Shown piece after piece: positions 1-8,821 of a DNA stretch of 64,000 nt. Source of the stretch: Akkermansiaceae bacterium (lineage in GTDB: Bacteria; Verrucomicrobiota; Verrucomicrobiia; Verrucomicrobiales; Akkermansiaceae). The stretch spans positions 1,426,001 to 1,490,000 of the forward strand of contig CAJJBQ010000002.1 in NCBI GenBank assembly GCA_905182405.1. The letters run 5' to 3'. The first letter of the stretch is position 1, and every line of letters begins with the position of its first letter. Under the pieces are notes generated by a model. That model made no database searches. It saw only the letters and a list, made by a program, of their open reading frames with translations, and was not told the DNA's origin. The translations under genes were made by a program, and so were the position numbers.

Positions 1-1
1 G

Positions 2-856
2 ACCGAACTTAAGAACCCTAAAAACGCTGATCTAACACTCGCCGAATATGTCGAAAAGCGCGGCTACGGCCAAGATTTCCTCCGCTGGTATCTCTCGCCC
101 ATGGCTGCCGCCGTCTGGTCCAGCCCACCCGAGAAGATCGAAGAATTCCCCGCTCACACGCTCATGCGCTTCTGGCACAATCACGGCTTCCTCGGCCTCC
201 ATACTCAACACCAATGGCGCACCGTCTGCGGCGGCTCCCGCGAATATGTTACGAAGATCAGCGCACCTTTCGCCAATCGCATCCATCAAGGCTCAGGAGT
301 ACAAAACATCTCCGCCGAGAATCGCATTACACTAAAGGACGGGGCAACTCAGGACTTCGACCTCGTCATCTCCGCCGCCCACGGCGACCAAGCCCTTCAG
401 CTGCTCGCCAGCCCCACTCCCTTGGAAAAGGAAGTCCTCGCAAATTTCTCCTACCAAAAAAACGAAGTCGTCCTTCACACCGACCCCCGGTTCATGCCTA
501 AAACCCGACGTTGTTGGGCCTCCTGGAACTACCAGATCACCGGCGGAAAACATTCTACCATCTACTGGATGAACTGCCTCCAGGGGGTCTCGGATCGCGA
601 GAATTACTTCGTCTCAATCAATCCCTCTGAACCAATCGACGAATCCAAAGTGGTCCGCCGACTCGACTACGAACACCCACTCTTCGACCTCAAGGCCATC
701 GGCGCTCAAGCCCGCATTCCTGAACTTCACCAAGCCGGCCAAAAGTCCGGCCGCTACTTCTGCGGCGCGTGGCAACGCAATGGCTTCCACGAAGACGGCC
801 TCTGGTCAGCTATCGAACTCTGTAAATCCCTCCTCGGAAAGGACCCCTGGCCATGA
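2..856 (+). CDS. FAD-dependent amine-oxidase-like protein (COG2907 type), 5' end missing
   Basis: The reading frame is open from the first bases of the window, so the N-terminus, including the dinucleotide-binding motif, lies outside. The visible part (about 284 residues) has a segment typical of COG2907 flavoproteins: FLRWYLSPMAAAVWS, then a GLHTQHQWRTVCGG stretch and a C-terminal FCGAWQRNGFHEDGLWSA segment that in amine oxidases closes over the flavin. These proteins are linked in several bacteria to modification of unsaturated fatty acids, and plant cyclopropane synthases carry a related FAD domain fused to the methyltransferase. Its stop overlaps the start of the DUF1365 gene (ATGA), so it is the upstream member of a translationally coupled operon. 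The substrate is not shown by the sequence. Confidence 0.85.
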   Translation, partial: TELKNPKNADLTLAEYVEKRGYGQDFLRWYLSPMAAAVWSSPPEKIEEFPAHTLMRFWHNHGFLGLHTQHQWRTVCGGSREYVTKISAPFANRIHQGSGVQNISAENRITLKDGATQDFDLVISAAHGDQALQLLASPTPLEKEVLANFSYQKNEVVLHTDPRFMPKTRRCWASWNYQITGGKHSTIYWMNCLQGVSDRENYFVSINPSEPIDESKVVRRLDYEHPLFDLKAIGAQARIPELHQAGQKSGRYFCGAWQRNGFHEDGLWSAIELCKSLLGKDPWP

Positions 857-1632
857 CCTCGGCCCTCTATGAATGCGATGTCATGCACCGCCGCCTCAAG
901 CCGGAACAAAAACGCTTCGACTACCGTATCTTCATGCTCAGCATCGACCTCGATACCATCCCCACCTCCACCTTTCTCAGCCACAACCGCTTCAATCTCT
1001 ACTCTCTCAACGACGCCGACCACATCGACCTCGGCCACCCCGGCGGCATCAAAGTCAACCTCCTCGCCTGGCTCGCCGGACAAAAGATCGAAGTGCCTAA
1101 CGATGTCAAAGTCCGACTCGTTACCCTGCCTCGAGTCTTGGGATACGGCTTCAACCCGGTGTCATTTTTCTATCTCAACAAGGCCGATGGCACACCCCTC
1201 TTTGCCGTTGCTGAAGTGGTCAACACCTATCGCGAAATGAAACTCTATCTCGTCGATCAGGACGGCGCTGAGATTTGGAAAAAGAAAGTCGCGAAAAACT
1301 TCTACGTCTCCCCCTTTTCTGATCCTGGCGACGCCTTCGACTTCCGCCTTGGCCTCCCCCGGGAGGAGTTCCGAGTCACCATCAATAACCTCACTGAAAA
1401 CGAAGTCACCCTCACTTCCACCGTCCGTGGATCCTCCCGCGAACTCACCTCTCTCCGCCTGATCAGTTACGCCTTCAAATACCCTCTCCTTTCGCTCAAG
1501 ATCATCACTCTGATCCACTGGCAGGCCCTGAAACTCTGGCTCAACAAAGTCCGCTTCTACAAAAAGGCAGATCGCCCGGAAGCTCAAAAAGAAGTCCTCC
1601 GCCCCCACTCCTCCATCTCCAAAAAACCATGA
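853..1632 (+). CDS. DUF1365 family protein
   Basis: The 259-residue product begins MTSALYECDVMHRRLKPEQ and contains VRLVTLPRVLGYGFNPVSFF (residues near 90-110), the hallmark of DUF1365. No signal peptide or clear membrane span is seen, although the C-terminal third is hydrophobic in places. Members of this family have no proven biochemical role as far as I know, but are very often encoded between a flavin amine oxidase and a cyclopropane fatty acid synthase, as here. It overlaps both neighbours by four bases (ATGA at 853-856 and at 1629-1632), which argues for strict co-translation. A role in the same lipid modification is inferred from that context. Confidence 0.88.
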   Translation: MTSALYECDVMHRRLKPEQKRFDYRIFMLSIDLDTIPTSTFLSHNRFNLYSLNDADHIDLGHPGGIKVNLLAWLAGQKIEVPNDVKVRLVTLPRVLGYGFNPVSFFYLNKADGTPLFAVAEVVNTYREMKLYLVDQDGAEIWKKKVAKNFYVSPFSDPGDAFDFRLGLPREEFRVTINNLTENEVTLTSTVRGSSRELTSLRLISYAFKYPLLSLKIITLIHWQALKLWLNKVRFYKKADRPEAQKEVLRPHSSISKKP

Positions 1633-2867
1633 ACTCCGACGCCCCCGCCGAACACGGCCTCCCCGAAAAACTCGTCCTCGGACTCCTCAAAAAGATGCCC
1701 CTTGGTGGCCTCCGCATGGAATATGCCGATGGCTCGATTCGTCAGTTCGGCGCCCCGGATTCCGACGTCACCGCCAGCGTCAAAATCAACAATGACGAAG
1801 AGTTCTTCAAGCGCTGCGCCTACTACGGAAATGTAGGCATGGGCGAGGCCTACACCGATGGCATCTGGGACACCCCCGACATCCGCGCCGTCATCTCCTG
1901 GTTCATCTTCAACATGGAAGCCCTGCAAGGCTCGGACACCGCCTCGGACAAACTCCCCGGCGTCAATCTTCTCAAGGTCGTCAATTGGTTCCGCCACCTC
2001 AAGCGCGCCAACACCGTCGAGACCAGCCGTCGCAACATCGCCGAACACTACGACCTTGGAAACGAGTTCTACTCCCTTTGGCTCGATAAAACGATGACCT
2101 ATTCCTGCGCCAAATTCGAAAACCCCGACGCCGCTATCGAAGAAGCCCAGACTGCCAAATACGAAGCTCTCTGCCAAAAGCTCAAACTCACCGCCGCCGA
2201 CCACGTCCTCGAAATCGGCTGCGGCTGGGGCGGCTTCGGCTGCCACGCCGCCGCAAACTATGGCTGTAAGGTCACCGGTGTCACCATCTCCGAAGCACAA
2301 GCCACCTACGCCCGCCAGCGCGTCAAGGACGCCGGCCTGGAAGACAAGTTCGAGATCCGTATCGAGGACTACCGCCACATCAAGGGCACCTTCGATAAAA
2401 TCGTCTCCATCGAAATGATCGAAGCAGTCGGCGACAAATTCCACGAACCCTTCTTCGCCAAGTGCCACGAAGTCCTCAAGCCTGCAGGCCTCCTCGCCAT
2501 CCAGATGATCACCGTCCCCGACAACCGATACAAGAGCCTCACCAAAGGTGTCGATTGGATCCAAAAAGTGATCTTCCCCGGCTCCCTCCTCATGAGCATC
2601 GGCCGCGTCAATGACGTCCTCGCTAAAACCTCCGACATGTTCCTCCACGACCTCGAAGACTTCGGTGCCTACTACGTCAAAACACTCGGCCACTGGCACG
2701 AACGCTTTAATGCTTCCTCCGAAAAGCTCGCCGAGCTTGGCTTCGACGAACCCTTCATTCGCACTTGGAATTACTACCTCAAATACTGCCAAGCCGGCTT
2801 CGGCACTCGAAACATCTCCGTCGTCCAAGCCGTCTACACTCGTCCCAACAACCCGACACTAAGCTAA
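1629..2867 (+). CDS. Cyclopropane-fatty-acyl-phospholipid synthase family methyltransferase
   Basis: A 412-residue SAM-dependent methyltransferase. After an N-terminal lipid-binding region (about 1-130) come YSCAKF with the active-site Cys at residue 160, the SAM-binding motif EIGCGWGGF at 195-203, and EMIEAVG at 262-268, which holds the catalytic Glu. The EMIEAVG form is that of plant-type and actinobacterial enzymes, whereas E. coli Cfa has FEHVG. The family adds a methylene bridge from SAM to cis double bonds of membrane phospholipid acyl chains; some relatives make branched or furan precursors. It is the third gene of the coupled set and is followed by an 83-base gap before the DUF2062 gene. 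A cyclopropane product is likely but not certain. Confidence 0.88.
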   Translation: MNSDAPAEHGLPEKLVLGLLKKMPLGGLRMEYADGSIRQFGAPDSDVTASVKINNDEEFFKRCAYYGNVGMGEAYTDGIWDTPDIRAVISWFIFNMEALQGSDTASDKLPGVNLLKVVNWFRHLKRANTVETSRRNIAEHYDLGNEFYSLWLDKTMTYSCAKFENPDAAIEEAQTAKYEALCQKLKLTAADHVLEIGCGWGGFGCHAAANYGCKVTGVTISEAQATYARQRVKDAGLEDKFEIRIEDYRHIKGTFDKIVSIEMIEAVGDKFHEPFFAKCHEVLKPAGLLAIQMITVPDNRYKSLTKGVDWIQKVIFPGSLLMSIGRVNDVLAKTSDMFLHDLEDFGAYYVKTLGHWHERFNASSEKLAELGFDEPFIRTWNYYLKYCQAGFGTRNISVVQAVYTRPNNPTLS

Positions 2868-2949
2868 ACTAAGGTTCCCAATCTGTGGAATCAGTTCTCA
2901 ATCCGGTGAAATTTGTGTAAGAACTGCCTTCACCTTTTGGACCTATTTC

Positions 2950-3456
2950 ATGACCGAAGCGATACAGCAACGAACCCCCTGGTGGAGGCGCTGGTTCGTC
3001 CAGCCCATTACCAAGCAGCTCACTCAGGGCATCACCCCTGAAAAACTCGGCTGGACCATCGCCACCGGAGTCGTCCTCGGCATCTTCCCGATCATGGGAT
3101 CCACCACCTTCATCTGCTTCTTCGCCGCCTGGTTCTTCAAGCTGAACCAACCCGTTATGCAAGTCGCCTGCCACGCCGTCTATGCCCTTCACCTTGCCCT
3201 GATCCTCGTCTTCATTCGTGCCGGCCAGTGGCTCTTCGGAGCGGAACCCATCTCTCTCTCCATTCCCCAACTCATCAAACAATTCATGGAAGATCCCTGG
3301 CGATTCGCTCAAAATTTCGGTGTCGCCGCCCTGCAAGGAATCGTCGCCTGGTTGATCCTCGCTCCTGTCCTTCTCATCCTCATCAAAGCAATTTCAATTC
3401 CGCTCCTTAAACGCCTCGCGCGTCGAATCAAACAGCGAAAGGAAACCACCGCATGA
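2950..3456 (+). CDS. DUF2062 domain membrane protein
   Basis: This 168-residue protein begins with a basic, tryptophan-rich leader (WWRRWFVQP) followed by the DUF2062 signature TPEKLGWTIATGVVLGIFPI and two to three hydrophobic segments (about 38-58, 62-82 and 118-145). The hydrophobic part with conserved glycines is predicted to sit in the inner membrane. DUF2062 proteins have no known activity; some are fused to glycosyltransferases or found with lipid enzymes. The stop overlaps the start of the DUF1295 gene by four bases, so it belongs to the same operon as the lipid methyltransferases. Confidence 0.85.
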   Translation: MTEAIQQRTPWWRRWFVQPITKQLTQGITPEKLGWTIATGVVLGIFPIMGSTTFICFFAAWFFKLNQPVMQVACHAVYALHLALILVFIRAGQWLFGAEPISLSIPQLIKQFMEDPWRFAQNFGVAALQGIVAWLILAPVLLILIKAISIPLLKRLARRIKQRKETTA

Positions 3457-4238
3457 ACGATTGGACCATCTTCCTCAGCGTCGGCCTCCTCATCCACGCC
3501 CTCTTCTTTATCGGCTGGCTCGTTGGTAAAAAAGTCACCAACTACTCCCTGGTCGATGCCCTCTGGGCTTTCGGGATCGCCCTCTCCGGCATCCTCTTTG
3601 CTCTCCTCGGAAATGGCGATGAACCGAAACGCATCGCAGCCGGTGCACTTGCCGCCTTCTGGGGTATCCGCCTTGGCTACCATCTCCAGAAGCGCATCCG
3701 CAAGCACCACCCTACCGAAGACTCCCGCTACCAAAAACTCCGCGAGATCTGGCAGGGTCGCGTCCACTCCGCCTTCTTCTGGTTCTTCCAGGCCCAAGCC
3801 CTCTCCGTCCTCATCCTCGCCCTCCCCTACTTCCTCGTCTCCCGCGACGCCACACCCTGGGGACTCTTCGAGACCATCGGCCTCACCATCGCCCTCATCG
3901 GCATCTGCGGAGAAATCCTCTCCGACCACCAACTCTCAACATTTGTCGAAAATCGCACCGACCCCAACGCCATCTGCAAGACCGGCCTCTGGCGCTACTC
4001 CCGCCACCCCAACTACTTTTTTGAAATGGTCATCTGGATCGGCGTCTACCTCTTTGCCTGCGGATCAGCCTTCGGCTGGGCCACCCTCCACGCCCCCGTC
4101 ATCATCACATACCTCCTTCTTAAGGTCACCGGCATACCACCCTCGGAAGCCTCTTCATTAAAGAAAAAAGGCGACCGCTATCGCCAATACCAACGCACCA
4201 CCAGCCCTTTCATCCCTCTCCCACCCAAATCACCATGA
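3453..4238 (+). CDS. DUF1295 domain integral membrane protein
   Basis: A 261-residue polytopic protein with about six membrane segments. It has the family signature VDALWAFGIAL near residue 32 and the C-terminal motif YSRHPNYFFEM near 183, the latter shared with steroid 5-alpha-reductase and isoprenylcysteine methyltransferase-type folds, ending in PFIPLPPKSP. DUF1295 genes recur in bacterial operons with FAD oxidase, DUF1365 and Cfa genes, and a reductase or methyltransferase acting on membrane lipid has been suggested from fold. It overlaps both neighbours with ATGA junctions. The exact reaction is unknown. Confidence 0.87.
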   Translation: MNDWTIFLSVGLLIHALFFIGWLVGKKVTNYSLVDALWAFGIALSGILFALLGNGDEPKRIAAGALAAFWGIRLGYHLQKRIRKHHPTEDSRYQKLREIWQGRVHSAFFWFFQAQALSVLILALPYFLVSRDATPWGLFETIGLTIALIGICGEILSDHQLSTFVENRTDPNAICKTGLWRYSRHPNYFFEMVIWIGVYLFACGSAFGWATLHAPVIITYLLLKVTGIPPSEASSLKKKGDRYRQYQRTTSPFIPLPPKSP

Positions 4239-5272
4239 GCACCATCGACGACCTTCTCGCCAAGGACATCCTCCCAGACTTTCTCATCCGCTACGGCATC
4301 CGACAGCGCCTCCAGGAAACTCTCGACCCCTTCGAAAAGCTCGACCCCGAAGGCCGCCAAAAGCTCCTCATGGAGCACGTCGCCGACCTCAAAACCTCCC
4401 CCATTGCCATCGCCACCGATGAAGCCAATGAGCAGCACTACGAGCTCCCCACCGCCTTCTTCCAAAAGTGCCTCGGTCCCAACATGAAATACAGCTCCGG
4501 CTACTGGGACCCCGGCGTCACCGACATCAAAACCTCTGAGGACCGCATGCTCGCCCTCACCTGCGAGCGCGCCGACCTCCAAGACGGACACCGCATCCTC
4601 GAACTCGGCTGCGGCTGGGGATCCCTCACCCTCTGGATGGGGAAACATTACCCCAACGCAAAAATCACTGCCGTCTCAAACTCCCGCACCCAGAAGGATT
4701 ACATCGACGCCCAAGCCAAAGAGCGCGGCCTCACCAACATCGAGATCAAGACCGTCAACATGATCGACTACCAAGGCGAGGGCGCCGACATCTTCGACCG
4801 CGGCGTCTCCGTTGAAATGTTCGAGCACATGAAGAACTACCAGCTCCTGTTAGAGCGCATCTCCACCTGGCTCAAACCCGGCGGAAAACTCTTCGTCCAC
4901 ATCTTCACCCACCGCGAATACGCCTACCACTACGAAGCCAAAAACGAAGACGACTGGATGGCCCGCTACTTCTTCACTGGTGGCCAAATGCCTTCCGACG
5001 ACCTCCTCCTCTACTTTCAGGACCACCTCAAGATCGACGACCACTGGCAAGTTTCCGGCACCCACTACCAAAAAACTTCTGAAGCCTGGCTCGCCCTCAT
5101 GGACCAGCACGCCGATGAGCTCAAACCCCTCATCGCCGAAACCTATGGTGCCGACCAAGCCAAAAAATGGTGGGTCTGGTGGCGCTGCTTCTACCTCGCC
5201 TGCGCCGAACTCTGGGGCTTCAAGAACGGCCAGGAATGGATCGTCTCGCACTACCGCTTCAAAAAACCATAA
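4235..5272 (+). CDS. Cfa-like SAM methyltransferase resembling coclaurine N-methyltransferase
   Basis: The 345-residue protein has the SAM motif ELGCGWGS at 123-130, EMFEHMKNY at 194-202, and HREYAYHYE, DDWMARYFF and LLLYFQDHL segments. As I recall the plant enzyme, these match coclaurine N-methyltransferases closely all the way to the end, including the terminal SHYRFKK. The Cys found in YSC of true cyclopropane synthases is replaced (KYSSGYW at 85-91), while the Glu-His pair used by N-methyltransferases (FEH) is kept. This suggests a different acceptor from that of the gene at 1629. It is the last gene of the coupled operon (ATGA with DUF1295). The substrate is unknown; a modified lipid is the contextual guess. 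Confidence 0.82.
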   Translation: MSTIDDLLAKDILPDFLIRYGIRQRLQETLDPFEKLDPEGRQKLLMEHVADLKTSPIAIATDEANEQHYELPTAFFQKCLGPNMKYSSGYWDPGVTDIKTSEDRMLALTCERADLQDGHRILELGCGWGSLTLWMGKHYPNAKITAVSNSRTQKDYIDAQAKERGLTNIEIKTVNMIDYQGEGADIFDRGVSVEMFEHMKNYQLLLERISTWLKPGGKLFVHIFTHREYAYHYEAKNEDDWMARYFFTGGQMPSDDLLLYFQDHLKIDDHWQVSGTHYQKTSEAWLALMDQHADELKPLIAETYGADQAKKWWVWWRCFYLACAELWGFKNGQEWIVSHYRFKKP

Positions 5273-5338
5273 CCCAAAAAGGTGTCGCGGCGCCCCCACC
5301 GCTTAGCTTCGCAGGTCCCAAGTCTAAGCTCCCCGACC

Positions 5339-5370
5339 AAGATTAGCCTCATTCGCAACATTCGCGTTCC
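5339..5370. repeat. Dispersed 32-bp intergenic repeat, copy 1
   Basis: The 32 bases starting AAGATTAGCCTCATTC recur at 24621-24652 with two mismatches. The unit looks internally periodic: ATTAGCCTC, ATTCGCAAC and ATTCGCGTT are three related nine-base steps. It lies in the gap between the convergent ends of the methyltransferase gene and the HupE-like gene. Confidence 0.75.
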
Positions 5371-5396
5371 AATCTCCCCAACCAAGAATTCACTCT

Positions 5397-6524
5397 TCAA
5401 AACCAAACCCTCTCCACCGTCCACCAAATCCCCACCCCAGCAATCCCCAGCGAGGCAAATTTTCGAAACACCTCAAACCCCGCCTTCTTAACCGCCCAAA
5501 AGGTCAAAAGGAAAGCCCCACCCAAGATTGCCACCTGTCCCAGCTCCACCCCCACATTGAACCCAATCAGCGGTTTTAACAAACTCCCCGTCGGCAGCTC
5601 CAGCTCCTGCATCACTGACGCGAAACCCATCCCGTGAAGTAAGCCCAGCACGAACACGAACACCACCCGACGCGGCTTCAGCTCCTTCACCCATAAATTC
5701 TCAAGCCCCACATAGCCGATACTCAATGCGATCGCTGCCTCAACGAAAAGTCCCGGCACCGCGATCGTCCCCAGCACGACAAGCGCAAGCGTGATGGAAT
5801 GAGCAATGGTAAAAGCAACCGTCTGGGAAAGAAGCGGCTTCATTTTCGGCACGAGCAGGAAGAGCCCAAGGATGAAAAGAATGTGATCCAGCCCCTTCGG
5901 CAAAATATGCTCAAAGCCCGACTTCACCCAACTCCACAGCGACGCCTCCACCACTTCCGACTCCCCACCGGCAGAAAAGACAAGTAACTCCTGCGCCCCG
6001 CTCCCCGACTCGATCGTCCGAGCCTCCAGCATCACTCCCAGCCTCCTAACTTTTAAAATCAAATCCGCCTCGTCCGGCTCCTCCCAAATCACCGAAAAAC
6101 TCCCCATTGGCACCTCCGGAAGCTCCCCCTCCATCCGAATCCGCAGCAGCGCATTGTAATTTGCGTTTAGCTCAAACTTCCAAGGTTCCCTCCTCAGATC
6201 AGGAAAAGAAAAAGCAACCTCCAGCACCTTATCCTCTAACCTCGGTTCGAAAAAATTCCTAACATCTGCTTCCGCCATCTTCTTCATCACCTTCCACGCC
6301 TCATCATCGAGCGAGTCCATCCACCCCTGCCCCGAACTCCCCGCAATCGTTGGATCATCCTTCGCCAGCGGCCCGGCCTCCGGATAGAACATCCACCCTT
6401 CCATCCAAAACGTCGCCTCCCACTTCTTCTCTCCTACCAGTATCTCCCCGCGCACAAAATTTCCGTAATGCCCCCAGAGTGGAGAGGACAGCACGCTCGC
6501 TAGGAAAAAGAGGAAGATCTTCAT
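5397..6524 (-). CDS. HupE/UreJ-like membrane protein
   Basis: This 375-residue protein has a signal peptide (MKIFLFFLASVLSSPLWG), an extracytoplasmic domain of about 190 residues, and a C-terminal block of six membrane helices. The block opens with PKGLDHILFILGLFLL and has a second conserved region LLHGMGFASV, which is the layout of the HupE/UreJ_2 family. Related HupE/UreJ proteins are thought to move nickel or cobalt, but in this subfamily the metal and direction are unproven and no hydrogenase or urease gene is nearby. It is the last of three leftward genes; 12 bases separate it from the upstream gene. Confidence 0.85.
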   Translation of the reverse strand: MKIFLFFLASVLSSPLWGHYGNFVRGEILVGEKKWEATFWMEGWMFYPEAGPLAKDDPTIAGSSGQGWMDSLDDEAWKVMKKMAEADVRNFFEPRLEDKVLEVAFSFPDLRREPWKFELNANYNALLRIRMEGELPEVPMGSFSVIWEEPDEADLILKVRRLGVMLEARTIESGSGAQELLVFSAGGESEVVEASLWSWVKSGFEHILPKGLDHILFILGLFLLVPKMKPLLSQTVAFTIAHSITLALVVLGTIAVPGLFVEAAIALSIGYVGLENLWVKELKPRRVVFVFVLGLLHGMGFASVMQELELPTGSLLKPLIGFNVGVELGQVAILGGAFLLTFWAVKKAGFEVFRKFASLGIAGVGIWWTVERVWF

Positions 6525-6536
6525 CAGTTCAAAAAA

Positions 6537-7559
6537 TCAGGCACCCTCATTCCGAATTGGACTCACCTGCCAGGTCTTCTCCTTCTCGTGCCCATCGGGC
6601 CGTTCCCAGCACAGCACAAGATGGAGATCATAGGTTCTCGTTAACCATGATTTTTCATTCGAATCCAATCGTTCAAATTCGAATGCCCTTTCTCCAACCT
6701 CATCTTTTTTCAAGGGCACCAAGTCACCCTTCCATCCCGGATTTTCTTGCTTCCATTTCTTGAGCCTCTGCTGGGATTTCATGCGCACCAAGCCGATCGG
6801 CCATTTGCAAAAATCTGGGCGCCTCACGGGCTCGGGCATCCACATCAAACTCAATGTCCCCGGAGCACTCCCATACAAAACAAGCTGCATCATCGACCCG
6901 CATACCTTCACCCACGCCGGAGGTCGCGAACCAAACAAAGATCGAAACGTCGTCCTCAAGAGGAAGAGTCCTACCAGAACGAACGGGACCAAGATAAGAG
7001 AAATCATTAGAGCCGTCGAATCCCCCGTCATCCACATTTGAATCACCACAATAAGAAACACGGAGATAGTGCCATTCCAAAAAATGGAGACCAGCAAGAG
7101 AATGACTCCTTCATGAATACTCTCAACCCCTGTAAAGGTCAGTTTATTTTCCTCTGAATCATGCGGGCCTCTTAGCTCTTCCGCAATCCGGGCTGGCGCC
7201 TCCGAAATTACCTCCTCTTTCAACTTCTGGCTCCGACTCCAGACCGCACCACCTAAAAGTGCGTAGCTCACGCCGACAATCCCCACCAAAAGAAAAGGTA
7301 TTGAAAAAGGAGCCATAATCCAAACTTGCGACGAAAGCGCTCGAATCATCAGAGACTCTACTTCACTGCTCGTTACGATCGCTTCCGCCGCAACCCACTG
7401 TTGCGATTCGATAAAATTAGAAACGGGGACTACCCAAGCCGACGCCATCAACAAACCTCCTCCCAGAAAAGCTCCCGAGAAAAGAAGCGTAAAAATCTGC
7501 CCCTTGATCGTCGGTTTCTTAAAAACCAAGATCCGCTGAAAGAAGCCTAATTTTTTCAT
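6537..7559 (-). CDS. Hypothetical membrane protein
   Basis: I do not recognise a family. With the start at 7559 (MKKLGFFQRILVFKKP) the product has 340 residues, with four hydrophobic segments (roughly residues 25-45, 75-100, 165-185 and 190-215) and a soluble C-terminal tail of about 120 residues. This start is chosen because its ATG overlaps the stop of the upstream DUF2891 gene (ATGA); a longer frame to 7604 would overlap that gene by 49 bases. A DUF3592-like arrangement is possible but the sequence match is too weak to claim. Confidence 0.65.
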   Translation of the reverse strand: MKKLGFFQRILVFKKPTIKGQIFTLLFSGAFLGGGLLMASAWVVPVSNFIESQQWVAAEAIVTSSEVESLMIRALSSQVWIMAPFSIPFLLVGIVGVSYALLGGAVWSRSQKLKEEVISEAPARIAEELRGPHDSEENKLTFTGVESIHEGVILLLVSIFWNGTISVFLIVVIQMWMTGDSTALMISLILVPFVLVGLFLLRTTFRSLFGSRPPAWVKVCGSMMQLVLYGSAPGTLSLMWMPEPVRRPDFCKWPIGLVRMKSQQRLKKWKQENPGWKGDLVPLKKDEVGERAFEFERLDSNEKSWLTRTYDLHLVLCWERPDGHEKEKTWQVSPIRNEGA

Positions 7560-8608
7560 TCCCCCGACCCCGTAAGAAGATACGTCGCAAATGAACCCAG
7601 CCAATGCTCCCCCGCATAGCTTCCACTAAAAATCTGCTTCAATCCCTTCTCCTCATGCGCCTTCGCAATCGCGAGAAACTTCTCCTTTTGAGGATTTTTC
7701 AGAGCCGACGTCACCCCACGTAAACTCCAAGCCCGATTTAAGTTCAGCCCCGCAAGATGCACCAAATGCCCGTCTTCCAAATCACTCACCGACACCGGCT
7801 TGGCCAGGTTCCCCAGGTCGAATTTGGGAAAGAACTCCGAGAGCCACTTCCGATAGTCCTCCCTACCCATCACCCGGCGCATAAGATCTGCCTCATTGAG
7901 GCCCGCCGAAAAGAAGTCCGTTCCGCTCGGTTCATAGCGCACGGGATAAACCCGATCCTTCGAATAAAAATGAGCCGCCTTAAGGAGAAGAAGAGTCTCA
8001 AATTCTTCCTCCCCAGTCGCCCTCGCCCAATCCAACATCTGCCCCAGCGGAAAGGCCGACTCCGGGTGAAAGCCACAGCGCACCGGCCAATCAAGCTTGG
8101 GCAAATAAACCTTCGCATTCGAGACAATCACTTCCTCCAGCGGTCGATACCACTTCGCCCACTTCTCTCCCTCCTCATCTTCTAAAAGACGCAACTCTAT
8201 CCCAAGCCGCAGTGCCCAAGCCCAGCCATACATCCGCTCAAACGACTTATTCTTCTCCAAATAGGCCGCCTCTTGCTGAAGCTTTTTCTCCGAAAACTTC
8301 CCCCGCAGCGCTTCTCTCACTTTTTCCTGCCAATCAGCTTCCGGAAACATCCGCATCAACCGCACCAGCGTCCAATGACCATGCACCGATGAATGCCAAT
8401 CAAAGTGCCCGTAAAAAACCGGAAACATCTCCTGCGGCGTCTTCAAATCCGCTTCGCTCTTCAGCACCACCGAAATCTTACTCGGAAACTCTTTCGCCAA
8501 CCCCTTCAGCGCCAACTCCACAAACCTCCCCGCCTGCACCTCCGTCATCCGGTTTTCCCCCTTCAATACCATCGTCAAAGCGATCAACAAAATACCAAGC
8601 AACTTCAT
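7556..8608 (-). CDS. DUF2891 family protein, probably exported
   Basis: The start at 8608 gives 350 residues with a short hydrophobic leader (MKLLGILLIALTMVLKG). The body shows HFDWHSSVHGHW (near 70-81), CGFHPESAFP and SGTDFFS, all typical of DUF2891. This family forms an alpha-helical toroid-like fold with conserved His, Asp and Ser residues; its activity is not established. It is the first of three leftward genes, and its stop overlaps the start of the next one. A start six codons upstream (8626) is possible but would put charged residues before the leader. Confidence 0.82.
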   Translation of the reverse strand: MKLLGILLIALTMVLKGENRMTEVQAGRFVELALKGLAKEFPSKISVVLKSEADLKTPQEMFPVFYGHFDWHSSVHGHWTLVRLMRMFPEADWQEKVREALRGKFSEKKLQQEAAYLEKNKSFERMYGWAWALRLGIELRLLEDEEGEKWAKWYRPLEEVIVSNAKVYLPKLDWPVRCGFHPESAFPLGQMLDWARATGEEEFETLLLLKAAHFYSKDRVYPVRYEPSGTDFFSAGLNEADLMRRVMGREDYRKWLSEFFPKFDLGNLAKPVSVSDLEDGHLVHLAGLNLNRAWSLRGVTSALKNPQKEKFLAIAKAHEEKGLKQIFSGSYAGEHWLGSFATYLLTGSGE

Positions 8609-8664
8609 TGCCCAACACTCAAACAATCCTCCTCATCTGTCCACCACGCATCTCTCACCACAAC

Positions 8665-8702
8665 CACCTGTCGCGCCGTCTCGTCCGCCGTAGCCCGAAG
8701 GG
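8665..8702. repeat. Dispersed 38-bp intergenic repeat, copy 1
   Basis: The 38 bases beginning CACCTGTCGCGCCGTCTCG and ending AGCCCGAAGGG recur at 24543-24580 with four mismatches. It sits between the divergent DUF2891 and ROK kinase genes, next to a separate tandem repeat at 8773. Confidence 0.75.
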
Positions 8703-8772
8703 CGAAGGAGGAAGCCCCCTATCCAAAACCCCTCCCCAGTAGTCCAAATCTTTCAAAACCCAAGTCCCTCAC

Positions 8773-8814
8773 TTGAACGTTCAATGTTGAACGTTCGATG
8801 CTGAACGTTCACCC
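8773..8814. repeat. Three 14-bp tandem units just upstream of the ROK kinase
   Basis: Three consecutive units read TTGAACGTTCAATG, TTGAACGTTCGATG and CTGAACGTTCACCC. Each carries the palindrome GAACGTTC. The array ends seven bases before the kinase start codon at 8822, so it would fall in the 5' leader or promoter of that gene and replaces any normal ribosome-binding site. Confidence 0.85.
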
Positions 8815-8821
8815 TCCCCCC

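Noticed and set aside
1584..2828. Long leftward frame of 414 codons opposite the Cfa gene
   Set aside because: It is the antisense of a well-recognised methyltransferase gene; its Gly/Val/Glu/Asp-rich text is the usual mirror of C-rich coding sequence.
853..4238. TGA read as a sense codon throughout the genome
   Set aside because: TGA ends several genes exactly where families end, in ATGA overlaps at 853, 1629, 3453 and 4235, so it is a normal stop here.
8773..8814. CRISPR array
   Set aside because: Units are 14 bases, directly adjacent and without spacers; no cas genes are present.
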